Shown here piece after piece: positions 42,401 to 49,347 of a stretch of DNA of 64,000 nt. The notes below the pieces were generated by a model that was not told the origin of the DNA, searched no databases, and worked only from the letters and a program-made list of their open reading frames with translations. The stretch comes from Hymenobacter elongatus (GTDB lineage: Bacteria > Bacteroidota > Bacteroidia > Cytophagales > Hymenobacteraceae): assembly GCF_004745955.1 (NCBI RefSeq), contig NZ_SRLD01000029.1, positions 1 through 64,000 of the forward strand, given 5' to 3'. Position numbers and translations under genes: made by a program. Numbering within the stretch: position 1 is the stretch's first letter; every line of letters begins with the position of its first letter.

Positions 42401-44843
42401 CAAGTACTTCGGGCTTGTCGAAAAACACATAGGCACCCGTCGAAGCATCGAACGAGGGGAAAGCACCGAGCCGCTTACGGCCCGACTTATTGTTGGGCGC
42501 GTTGATATAGAGGCGACCCGCCGAGGTTTTTTTCTTGTTGGTCAGGGTGAAGTCGGTATCCTTGCGGGCCTTCATCACCGAGCCTTTCGAGCCCTTGCCC
42601 TTCACGATGATGGAGTCAATCTTGACCAGATCGACATAAAAGCCGTCGTAGTCGAAGCGGAATTCCTTGCCTTTGAAAATAAACGCGGAGGCCACTACGG
42701 TGCCGTTGAACAACACGGCCCGGTTTTTCTGAATCCGGATGATGCTGCTGTCCGGCTTTACGAACACCGTCACGGAGTCGTCGGAGAAGTTGAACCGGTC
42801 GACGCCGCGCACAATCAGGTCGTTGGTGGCCAGGTTGAGCGTGGCATTTTTGCCCGAAGGCGACAACGAGCGAATAGCAATGTGGTCGTAGTCCTTCTTG
42901 CCCCGCGACGAGTTGACGTAGTGCATGGCCTTGGGCAGCAGCACAATCTGCTCGGTCTGCGGATTCCATTGCACGTAGCCATCCTTGGCCAGGCCCGCCA
43001 CGGCCGAGCGCACGTTGGGTTCCTTCACCTTCAGCGCCTGGGCTACATCCTGCACCGAAAAGGTTTTGGCGTTGCCGTTCTGCTGGCTATAGCCCACCAC
43101 CAGCTGCAAGGGGTGCAGCTTGTTGATGCCCTTGATCTGCTGGTAGCGGGTATTGGTGTAGAATTCCTTGGACTCGAAGTTAGCCGTCACCTGGTTTTTC
43201 GCCGTCAGAATGGCCAGGTTGATGTAGGGCGTACGCAGCGGCCAGGTCAGCAGCTCCGTCGCAATTTCCATCTGGTGGTAAGAGTCAGTATAGGGCGTGG
43301 TTTTATACAGGCCGTCTTCGCGGGCCAGCTGCAGCACCTGCCGGGTCTTGGAGTAGCGCAGCTTCACGCCGGGGTGCGTCAGCGAGTCGCTCTTGTCCTG
43401 AAAGATGGTGACGGCGGCGCGGTCGGCCGAAATCAGCGTGTCACCGAGCAGGTACGCCCGCGACGACGCCCGAAACTTGGTTTTGCCATCCACGTCCACG
43501 ATGATGCGCGAGAGGCTGCCATCGAGTGAGGCGCTGAGCGTGCGGGCGCCGGCCAGGGAAAAGCCGCCGAAGTAGCGAATATTTTCCCCGATATTCTTGA
43601 CCCGGGCATCGTTGGTGAGCGAAATGAAGCGCGGGTAGCCGGTATCGGTAGCCCCTACTTTTTTCTTCACGCTCTTATAAGAGAAAGCGCCCTGAATAGG
43701 TGCTTCCAGCACGGCCGGATACGTCAGCGTAATCGGTTCGGCGGTAATTTCCGCTTTGCCCATGTCGAAATCGTAGTTGACGAAGTCGGCCGTCACCAGA
43801 TTCTGCTTCACCGACCACACGTATTGTCCCCCCTGCCCGATAAAGCGGTTGGTGCCGGGCACTACTACGCCACTGGTTTTGCGCAGAAAAATAGAGTCGC
43901 CGGCGGTAGCCATAAATAGGTCGGCATCCTTCACCAGCAGCACCGGCCCGCGCGTGGGCGGCGCTACATACGAATCGTAATAGGCCGGGGCAGGCTCAAA
44001 TACCGGCTCGGGCTCGGGTTCTTTAATGGGCGCGGTACCCTTGGCCGGCGCTTTGGCTACCGGCTTTTTCTTGGGGGCTCCCCAGCCGTCGTTGCCCCAG
44101 CCGCCGCCGGTGTCCCACACGTCGGCCGTATCCCAGCCATCACTCTTCTTTTTCTTGGGAGCCGCCGGCTTGGGGGCGGGCTTGCCGGGCGTGGTTGGCA
44201 GCGGCTGGGTCACTACGGCAGCGGCCGGCGGCGCGGGCCGGGGCGCGGGCGTCGGCTGGGGCATATCCACCTCGTTGTAGGCGAAGCTGAACGTGCCGCC
44301 AATGACCCGTAGCGTGTTGTAGCGGGATTTGTAGAGCGTTTTGGTATCCAGAAACTGGCCCGCGCTGATCAGAAACTTCTCGGCATTGGCTACTGTCTCC
44401 CGGTTCACGGTTTTCACCACCACTTCCAGAAACTCGTCCATCTGCTTGTCGGACAAGTTCTGCACGGTGGCGCCGGCCGTAATGGCCGTGTAGAAGCCTT
44501 CCATCGCCGGGCGGGGCTTGTACTTGCGTAACAGCATCTGCTGCGAAATTTCCACGATGCGGCCCTGCTGGGTAGCCGTGAGCTTGTTGCTGGCCCACAG
44601 TTGCTGCAGGCGCGCCCCGGCCGCCTTGGAAGCCGCGTTATTGGTAGTCGCCATCATCGACTGCACATCGATGATAAACTGCGCGGGTTCCTTGGACAGC
44701 TTGCCCGTAAACTTCGGCAGCGCCTGAGCCGCCGGGGCAGCGGGCTGTTGTTTGGAAGGTGGCGTTTTGGTTTGTTGGGCCCAGGCCGGTACGCTTAGGC
44801 TCAACACCACCGCGCATAGCCACCCAAAAGCAAGTTGCTTCAT
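39480..44843 (-). CDS. Giant exported protein of unknown function
   Basis: 1787 residues from ATG at 44843; an earlier in-frame start at 44903 would overlap prmA and hide the signal peptide (MKQLAFGWLCAVVLSLSVPAWAQ). Layout: helical N-terminal region (about 40-200); Pro/Lys-rich linker with Trp-Asp-Gly repeats (about 210-300); a very long beta-rich body (about 310-1620) of repeating strands with many V.ADSMYL-like units; and a charged tail (about 1640-1787) of alternating Lys- and Glu-rich blocks ending in DDPFGDS. A segment near 593-640 (FSVQDVAQALKVKEPNVRSA and on) looks like a winged helix. No enzyme motif is visible. It follows prmA by 29 bp. The function is unknown; a scaffold or surface-layer role would fit. 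Confidence 0.85.
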   Translation of the reverse strand: MKQLAFGWLCAVVLSLSVPAWAQQTKTPPSKQQPAAPAAQALPKFTGKLSKEPAQFIIDVQSMMATTNNAASKAAGARLQQLWASNKLTATQQGRIVEISQQMLLRKYKPRPAMEGFYTAITAGATVQNLSDKQMDEFLEVVVKTVNRETVANAEKFLISAGQFLDTKTLYKSRYNTLRVIGGTFSFAYNEVDMPQPTPAPRPAPPAAAVVTQPLPTTPGKPAPKPAAPKKKKSDGWDTADVWDTGGGWGNDGWGAPKKKPVAKAPAKGTAPIKEPEPEPVFEPAPAYYDSYVAPPTRGPVLLVKDADLFMATAGDSIFLRKTSGVVVPGTNRFIGQGGQYVWSVKQNLVTADFVNYDFDMGKAEITAEPITLTYPAVLEAPIQGAFSYKSVKKKVGATDTGYPRFISLTNDARVKNIGENIRYFGGFSLAGARTLSASLDGSLSRIIVDVDGKTKFRASSRAYLLGDTLISADRAAVTIFQDKSDSLTHPGVKLRYSKTRQVLQLAREDGLYKTTPYTDSYHQMEIATELLTWPLRTPYINLAILTAKNQVTANFESKEFYTNTRYQQIKGINKLHPLQLVVGYSQQNGNAKTFSVQDVAQALKVKEPNVRSAVAGLAKDGYVQWNPQTEQIVLLPKAMHYVNSSRGKKDYDHIAIRSLSPSGKNATLNLATNDLIVRGVDRFNFSDDSVTVFVKPDSSIIRIQKNRAVLFNGTVVASAFIFKGKEFRFDYDGFYVDLVKIDSIIVKGKGSKGSVMKARKDTDFTLTNKKKTSAGRLYINAPNNKSGRKRLGAFPSFDASTGAYVFFDKPEVLGGAYDTTVYFDIPPFKIDSLNNKNRSAVGFKGTFVSGGIMPEFKTKLSLQDDGSLGFVYDVPKEGFPVYGGKARLFNKVMMSNRGIQGIGEVKYLTGDLFSDQFIFYRDSVVTVGKTATIAQGPLNGVEFAKVSLLPGYQMKWVVKADSMYLSTQRDGQPMKFYAGDYTYKGTAILTPGGLYGDGRMEGPQSFIRSPQFVFKPTSYAGKRSTLNIKSAEANKPALTANEVAFNYNIRQGFADFSREEGSKASIELPYTEYRTTLSGGKWDFKKKIVQMRVAAGADSSRSYFYSTKPSQKGLKFRASTGQYDLSRYRLVAGGVPYIAAADAWIEPDSNKVYVLAGAQMRAFQNARITMDTLAKYHNLYKGEIKVQSRTAFMGNALYSYKNASADSFAIKFTNFAVDSAAVANAGSRKNSGGKGGKGLLKKKDDDTPFAPPTTAVATIQATDKFHLAPRIAYRGAVNLNSQKRGFTFDGQSRLEFSKQTASAEWFSVQDSIDPKGIRIKLIEPKSGDGTPMVSGLFLSDASSKVYPLFVATKPGITDMNMFQVDGALSFDAKKGNYTITRNDLSDPNIYEGSVMTFHDSTSAMDFRGKIQLINSNKDYNLTAAGLGYAKPDSGIYKLDTFMTLDINIPEKAVEAMAADMATNTKGLSEALDGSPALLYKMGEFVGSRAVQNYVDRKGGYTPLQKVSAKFLHTLVLNKVELRWSDKFKAWYSVGKIGLVSVGKKDINALIDGYIEIKKEATGDAVEMYLEAEPQTWYHIRYSNNVLLTKAQHGSYDEIIGFKAKGDYNTATEYGFYLGDEQEKELFTRHFRKDYLGDNSKPKAAAARPVSEGSFDFMEDKKKKKKAKDDAALEESTQPAADAPVEETKKKKKDKDAAVDAATTPDPAADMPTEDTGKKKKKKDEVADEATPPTDAPVDTGKDAAQLKKEEEKKAKEAEKLKKEEEKKAKEAEKKKKKNEDDPFGDS

Positions 44844-44872
44844 ACTTTTTCCGTCAAGACCTGGTACGACGG

Positions 44873-45703
44873 CTACAATTTCGTGAAAATCGCCGAAACC
44901 CAATTATTCTTGGTTCGGTGTGACTGATAGACCAATGCGTGTTTGGTCGCCTCGGCTTCAATCTTGGATAAATCCTCTTGGTAAAAGCCACTGAATAAAA
45001 TAGGACGCCCCTTCGGCAGCAAGGCTGCGTAGGCGTGCATGTCTTCCAGCAGCACATTGCGGTTGATGTTGGCCAGAATGATATCGAAAGGCGCTTCGCC
45101 TTCCAGTACTTCGACGCCACCCAGCCGGCACTCAATATTCGTGCAGTTATTTTCGGCCGCGTTGTCGGCGGCGTTTTCCACCGTCCAGGGCTCCACATCC
45201 ACGGCCAGCACTTCGCGGGCCCCGAGGTGCACGGCCATGATGGCCAGAATGCCCGTGCCGCAGCCCATATCCAGCACCCGCAGACCTTGGTGGTCGTTGT
45301 CGAGCTGGTTTTCAATCATAAGGGCCGTGGTTTCGTGGTGGCCGGTGCCGAAAGACATGCGCGGCATAATCACGATTTCGTAGTCCAGGCCCTCCGGCTT
45401 TTCGTGGAACGGCGCCCGCACCGACACCCGCTCGGCAATGATGAGGGGCTGAAAGTTCTTTTCCCACTCGGCATTCCAGTTTTGGCGCGTAATCACGCGG
45501 TGCTCGTAGCCCAGCTCGCCCAGGCCTTCGTAACGGCTCATCACCTCGGCCACGGCGTCGGGGTTGAAGTCGCCCTCGCCGATGTAGGCACAAAATCCTT
45601 CGTCGTTGTCCTCGAAGGTATCGTAGCCCACTTCGGCCAGCTCGGCTACCAGAATATCAGCTAATTCACGGGGGGCTTGTACGCGTACTTCTACAAAATC
45701 CAT
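44873..45703 (-). CDS. prmA: Ribosomal protein L11 methyltransferase
   Basis: 276 residues from ATG at 45703. The N-terminal substrate-recognition domain (1-100) is followed by the SAM-binding Rossmann fold with LDMGCGTGILAIMAVHLGA and the NINRNVLLEDM motif (the N[IV]xxxxL type of PrmA). It trimethylates L11 at its N-terminus and lysines. The giant gene begins 29 bp downstream, so the two are likely one transcript. Confidence 0.95.
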   Translation of the reverse strand: MDFVEVRVQAPRELADILVAELAEVGYDTFEDNDEGFCAYIGEGDFNPDAVAEVMSRYEGLGELGYEHRVITRQNWNAEWEKNFQPLIIAERVSVRAPFHEKPEGLDYEIVIMPRMSFGTGHHETTALMIENQLDNDHQGLRVLDMGCGTGILAIMAVHLGAREVLAVDVEPWTVENAADNAAENNCTNIECRLGGVEVLEGEAPFDIILANINRNVLLEDMHAYAALLPKGRPILFSGFYQEDLSKIEAEATKHALVYQSHRTKNNWVSAIFTKL

Positions 45704-46056
45704 CTTAATAGTCGTTGAGGCGGGAGAAGCGAAAGGTGCCTCTCGGGTTAAGATGCAAGTTCGCACGAAAAAACCGGCGAACAGCAACTCAGCCTCTTAT
45801 CGGCGGTCCTGCGCAACAGCGGCTGGTGCTCCGGCGGTTCCCACCGCCCGGGAGTTAGCGCCACGCTTGCTAGTTGCTACCAGCAGCGCGGGCTGCTTTA
45901 TCATTGCACGCTCCACCCCGTTGCCAACAAATGCCCGCCGCACCGCCCTACCCACAGCCAATACCTGAAGCTGCTAGCGTAATGTGGCTAGCTTCTCAAA
46001 GCAAAAAAGCCCCTCCCGTAGTTTCGGAAGGGGCTTTTTTGTGTCTGATGAAGCTA
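45704..46056. other. Intergenic region
   Basis: 353 bp between prmA and the DUF6150 gene. It holds the terminator at 46003-46040 and the prmA promoter region. I see no clear -7 element and no small gene. Confidence 0.45.
46003..46040 (-). terminator. Terminator of the DUF6150 gene
   Basis: AAAAAAGCCCCTCCCG/CGGAAGGGGCTTTTTT stem with one mismatch, 17 bp past the stop at 46057. Confidence 0.88.
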
Positions 46057-46443
46057 TTACTGCTTGCGGCAGCCGGCAAACGAGCGGGAATCAGTGTAAT
46101 GAATGTAAAAGTCGGCCAGGGCACGGTTGTCGGTCACGTAGAGCATGTAGTCGGCGAAGTCGCGGGTGGGCGTTTGGTACCAGAATCCGGCTTTGTCGGC
46201 AAACAGCTTGTTGTCTTCCTTGTACACCAGCAAGTCGGCGAAGGCTTCCTCGGGTTCCAGATACACCGTGGCAAAGCAGTAGCTGCGCCGGACGGGGTCG
46301 GTTTCCAGGTAAATGGAGCCATAAATCCGGCACGGATCGATGGAGCCGACGGGCGCAACGGTCGCCGCTACGAAGGGCACGCGGGGCGCGGCCCGGAAGG
46401 GATTCAGGGCCAGCAAGCCGGACAACAGTAGGAAAATCAGCAT
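46057..46443 (-). CDS. DUF6150 family protein
   Basis: 128 residues. The tandem short units ARIYGSIYLE-type, AFADLLVYKEDNKLFADKAGFWY, RALADFYIHYTDSRSFAGCR are diagnostic for DUF6150: strings of beta-hairpins carrying F-A-D motifs. A short hydrophobic N-terminus (MLIFLLLSGLLALNP) may act as a signal peptide or anchor. The function is unknown. Nearby CATCTTTG (46493-46500, minus strand) is a poor -7 match. Confidence 0.8.
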   Translation of the reverse strand: MLIFLLLSGLLALNPFRAAPRVPFVAATVAPVGSIDPCRIYGSIYLETDPVRRSYCFATVYLEPEEAFADLLVYKEDNKLFADKAGFWYQTPTRDFADYMLYVTDNRALADFYIHYTDSRSFAGCRKQ

Positions 46444-46635
46444 GTCGTAGAGAACTCAGAAGGTAGTGCGTAGCTCGGAAAGGAAGTGTTGGCAAAGATG
46501 CTGCCAGCACTACGGCTAACACCCAGGTCTACGTTCTGCACGGCGCATAATACTGCCGAAACGAAAACCAAGCCCGACCTGCTTGATCTGGTGTCCGCGC
46601 AGGCGGAGCAGCTTGCGTGCTTGCGTCTGAGGAGT

Positions 46636-46714
46636 ACTACTCATACGTCAGCACGCAAGATGTCTCGCGTTGCTCGACAAGACGTTCTTTTTTCCTACGG
46701 TCCCCAGTGCCTAG
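46636..46714. repeat. Direct repeat unit, first copy (palindromic family)
   Basis: A 79-bp stretch repeated at 46807-46885 with two mismatches. It contains GCACGCAAGATGTCTCGCG and GACAAGACGTTC, i.e. the right arm of the palindromic family, then a T-run and GGTCCCCAGTGCCTAG. Confidence 0.7.
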
Positions 46715-46757
46715 GGCGCGTGGACAGCAATCGAAAAAGTAGTCCTGAATGCTTTTT

Positions 46758-46852
46758 GAACGTCATGTCGAGCAACGCGAGACATCTCGCGTGCGGTCGT
46801 TGGATGACTACTCATACGTCAACACGCAAGATGTCTCGCGTTGCTCGACAAG
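46758..46852. repeat. Palindromic element, copy 5
   Basis: Left arm 46758-46794 (GAACGTCATGTCGAGCAACG and on) pairs with the right arm that lies in the second direct repeat (to about 46852). The arms are nearly complementary, with a few mismatches. Confidence 0.65.
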
Positions 46853-46885
46853 AGGTTCTTTTTTCCTACGGTCCCCAGTGCCTAG
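46807..46885. repeat. Direct repeat unit, second copy, ends in the tpiA stop codon
   Basis: The last bases CTAG include the complement of the tpiA stop codon (46882-46884). The copy at 46636-46714 therefore looks like a duplication of the DNA directly past tpiA. Confidence 0.65.
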
Positions 46886-47646
46886 AACGACTTAATAATC
46901 TCGGTGAAGTCGCGCGACTTGAGCGAGGCGCCACCGATGAGGCCGCCATCTACGTCGGGCTGGCTGAACAGTTCCCGGGCGTTTTGGGCATTGGCCGATC
47001 CGCCGTAGAGGATGGTGGTATTCAGCGCTGCTTCGGCATCGTACGCGCGGGCAATCTGCTCCCGAATGAAGGCGTGTACTTCCTGGGCCTGCTGGCTGGT
47101 AGCCGTTTTGCCGGTGCCGATGGCCCAGATGGGCTCGTAGGCTACCACTACCTGCGCAAACTCCTCGTTGGAAAGGTGAAACAGGCCATTCTGGAGCTGA
47201 GCCGCCAGATATTCGAATGTTTCGTCGGCTTCGCGCGTCTCCAAAGATTCGCCGATGCAGAAGATGGGCTTCAGGCCGGCGGCCAGCACGGCTTTCAGCT
47301 TCTGGCTGAGCAGCTCATCGTCTTCGCGGAAATACTGCCGCCGCTCGGAGTGGCCCAGAATCACGTACTCCACGCCCACCGAGTGCAGTTGCTTTGCTGA
47401 AACCTCGCCGGTGTAGGCACCGCTCTCCTTCTGGTGGCAGTTCTGGGCTCCCAAGTGAATAGGACCGCCGGCGACCAGCAGCTTACCAATGGAATGCAGG
47501 AACGGCGCGGGCGGCGCAAGCACCACTTCCACGTTGGCGGCCAGCGTTTCGTCGGCTACCATATTCGTAATTTCCGAAACCAGGGCGAGGCCGTCCTGGT
47601 AGGTCATGTTCATTTTCCAGTTGCCGGCAACGATATTCTTACGCAT
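46882..47646 (-). CDS. tpiA: Triosephosphate isomerase
   Basis: 254 residues from ATG at 47646. The catalytic signature is complete: NWKMN (Lys), HSERR (His) and AYEPIWAIGTG (Glu), plus the phosphate-binding GGSAN. It interconverts dihydroxyacetone phosphate and glyceraldehyde 3-phosphate in glycolysis. The stop codon sits at the edge of a repeat unit. Confidence 0.97.
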   Translation of the reverse strand: MRKNIVAGNWKMNMTYQDGLALVSEITNMVADETLAANVEVVLAPPAPFLHSIGKLLVAGGPIHLGAQNCHQKESGAYTGEVSAKQLHSVGVEYVILGHSERRQYFREDDELLSQKLKAVLAAGLKPIFCIGESLETREADETFEYLAAQLQNGLFHLSNEEFAQVVVAYEPIWAIGTGKTATSQQAQEVHAFIREQIARAYDAEAALNTTILYGGSANAQNARELFSQPDVDGGLIGGASLKSRDFTEIIKSF

Positions 47647-47721
47647 AGAGGAGGATTGGGAGGGAGATGAATCGTTTCGCCGCAAAGAAACGACAATTCG
47701 TCCGAGCGGCCTGCGGCCCAG

Positions 47722-48528
47722 CTAGCGGATGCGCTTGTGCCGCTTGTGCCGCTTGCGCAGGCCCAATACCGCGCTGCCCACCGCCACCACCACCGCGCCG
47801 GCCAGCGCCGCCCAGCCCAGCTCCGAGTATTCGACTCGCCGCGCCACCCAAATGGCTACCAGCGCCCACACCACCGCCGCCGAAAAGACCACTTCATACT
47901 TCACGTTGCTGATTACCAGCGCCAGGCCCACTACCAATGCCAGCAGCAGCAGCGTGAGCAGCACGGTGATATTGGTGGGCGTCTGCCAGCCCAGCTCCCG
48001 CAGGCCAATGGTGATGTTGAGGACCGAGGCCACCGAAATCCAGCCCAGATACAGGGCCAACGGCATGCTGGTCCAGCGCGGGGCTTTGCGCGCCAATACC
48101 TGCCGATGAGCCCGCCCATACGCGACGATGAGAGCGACCAGAATGACGAGCATCATGGCCACGCTGGCTTCGATGAGTTCGTAGGCAAACAGCACAACCC
48201 AGGCAGCCGTGGCTCCGCTGGCCACCGTGAGCGGCTGAGCCACCACATCGGGCAAACGCGTATGCCGCTGCGCCGGCAGCAGCTGCCAGATGGCGTAGAT
48301 GGTCAGAGCCAGGAAAATAAGCCCCCAGATGCTGAAGGCATAGCCCGCCGGGGTCAGTAGCGTTGGATATTTAGCTGATACGGCTCCCATCGTTTGCCCA
48401 TTGAAGGGATGCGTGTTGGCCCAGTAATTCAGACCAATATTGCCTAGGATACTCAGGGCAGCCAGCCAACGCCGGGTAGCAGCGGGGGCAGCAGTGCGCA
48501 GTCGAATAGTCGTATCAGCAGATGCCAT
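47722..48528 (-). CDS. TspO/MBR-like tryptophan-rich membrane protein
   Basis: 268 residues with about seven hydrophobic segments. LTPAGYAFSIWGLIFLALTIYAIWQL is the Pro/Trp pattern of the TspO/MBR-like proteins that databases call tryptophan-rich sensory protein. It is longer than classic TspO (~160), as in several Bacteroidota. It ends in the basic run RKRHKRHKRIR. It may bind a tetrapyrrole or sterol; this is inferred from the family only. Confidence 0.7.
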   Translation of the reverse strand: MASADTTIRLRTAAPAATRRWLAALSILGNIGLNYWANTHPFNGQTMGAVSAKYPTLLTPAGYAFSIWGLIFLALTIYAIWQLLPAQRHTRLPDVVAQPLTVASGATAAWVVLFAYELIEASVAMMLVILVALIVAYGRAHRQVLARKAPRWTSMPLALYLGWISVASVLNITIGLRELGWQTPTNITVLLTLLLLALVVGLALVISNVKYEVVFSAAVVWALVAIWVARRVEYSELGWAALAGAVVVAVGSAVLGLRKRHKRHKRIR

Positions 48529-48643
48529 ACAGTAGCGGCAGGGGCGGAAATGTGGGAGTTGCCGCCTGCCAGGGTGGGTTGTAGGGCAATTTTACGAAAT
48601 AATAAACGGCTCAGATTTCCGCCCGTTTTAGGCAAAAAACGAT

Positions 48644-48757
48644 AAAGCTGTTTAGGAAGTCCAGAGAACGTCATGCTGAGCTTGTCGAAGCATCTCTACC
48701 GCTTCGTTGAACGACTCCTACGAAACGGTAGAGATGCTTCGCCAAGCTCAGCATGAC
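48644..48757. repeat. Palindromic element, copy 6
   Basis: The outer end AAAGCTGTTTAGGAAGT (48644-48660) is followed by inner arms GTCATGCTGAGCTTGTCGAA (48670-48701) and complement (48726-48757) that differ at one base. The right outer end is decayed. The inner sequence is close to copy 4b. Confidence 0.65.
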
Positions 48758-48858
48758 CGCCTATCCAGCTATGCTTTAGCGTACTTGTAGGGCAACTCCA
48801 AAACCCATAAAAAGCGCACGTACGGCGGCCTGAACCAAGGTTTTTGCCCAGGCTCTCA

Positions 48859-49272
48859 CTAGGCCGCGAAATATTTCTCGACCAGCTCATCGGTTAGCTC
48901 GCGGGAGCCGGGCTGGTTGTTTTTCGCGGGCGGAAAGGCGTTGCGGCAAAATCCCATCCGGCGCTGAAAGTCGTAGAGCGCGTGGCAATAGCCGCCAATA
49001 ATGAGTACCGCCGCGCTCTGGGCTTCGTCCCAAAAAATCTGGGCGGTGACGGGTGCCCCCCGGTCCTGCACATCCTCGACGTTGTAGATGTGCAGCGCAT
49101 CCAGAATCTCCAGCTCCTCGCCGTTGCGCAGGGCATAGAGGTAGCCGGTGGTGCCATCGTCCTCAAACATGACTTCGAACTCGTGGTTGCTGGCCGTGCT
49201 GCTGAGCAGCTGATTTTCCTGGCCCGGCTCGGGCTCCCCCACCTTTATTTGCTCTTCGGCACCTAGTATCAT
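48859..49272 (-). CDS. DUF2251-like cytoplasmic protein
   Basis: 137 residues from ATG at 49272; a TTG five codons upstream is in frame but overlaps the uvrA terminator. The segment FEVMFEDDGTTGYLYAL and ILDALHIYNVEDV match DUF2251 as I recall it. There is no signal peptide. The function is unknown. It lies just past the uvrA terminator. Confidence 0.65.
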   Translation of the reverse strand: MILGAEEQIKVGEPEPGQENQLLSSTASNHEFEVMFEDDGTTGYLYALRNGEELEILDALHIYNVEDVQDRGAPVTAQIFWDEAQSAAVLIIGGYCHALYDFQRRMGFCRNAFPPAKNNQPGSRELTDELVEKYFAA

Positions 49273-49287
49273 AGTCGCTTCAATCAA

Positions 49288-49317
49288 AAAGGAGCCGCCT
49301 TTCGGGGCGGCTCCTTT
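49288..49317 (-). terminator. Terminator of uvrA
   Basis: AAAGGAGCCGCC/GGCGGCTCCTTT stem with a 6-nt loop, followed by TT on the minus strand. It is 31 bp past the uvrA stop. Confidence 0.88.
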
Positions 49318-49347
49318 GGTTTTTACGGAAAACGCAGCCAGTTGGGC

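Noticed and set aside
39954-43529. 1191-codon open frame antisense to the giant exported protein
   Set aside because: High-GC genes leave long open antisense frames. The sense frame has a signal peptide, start context, operon partner and terminator; the antisense translation is Val/Gly/His/Arg-rich without any domain.
45753-46466. Rightward frames between prmA and the DUF6150 gene
   Set aside because: They cross the terminator at 46003-46040 and lie antisense to the DUF6150 gene; no motif.
46636-46885. Repeats that could suggest a CRISPR array
   Set aside because: Only two 79-bp direct copies with one palindrome between; no regular short repeats and spacers, and no cas genes.
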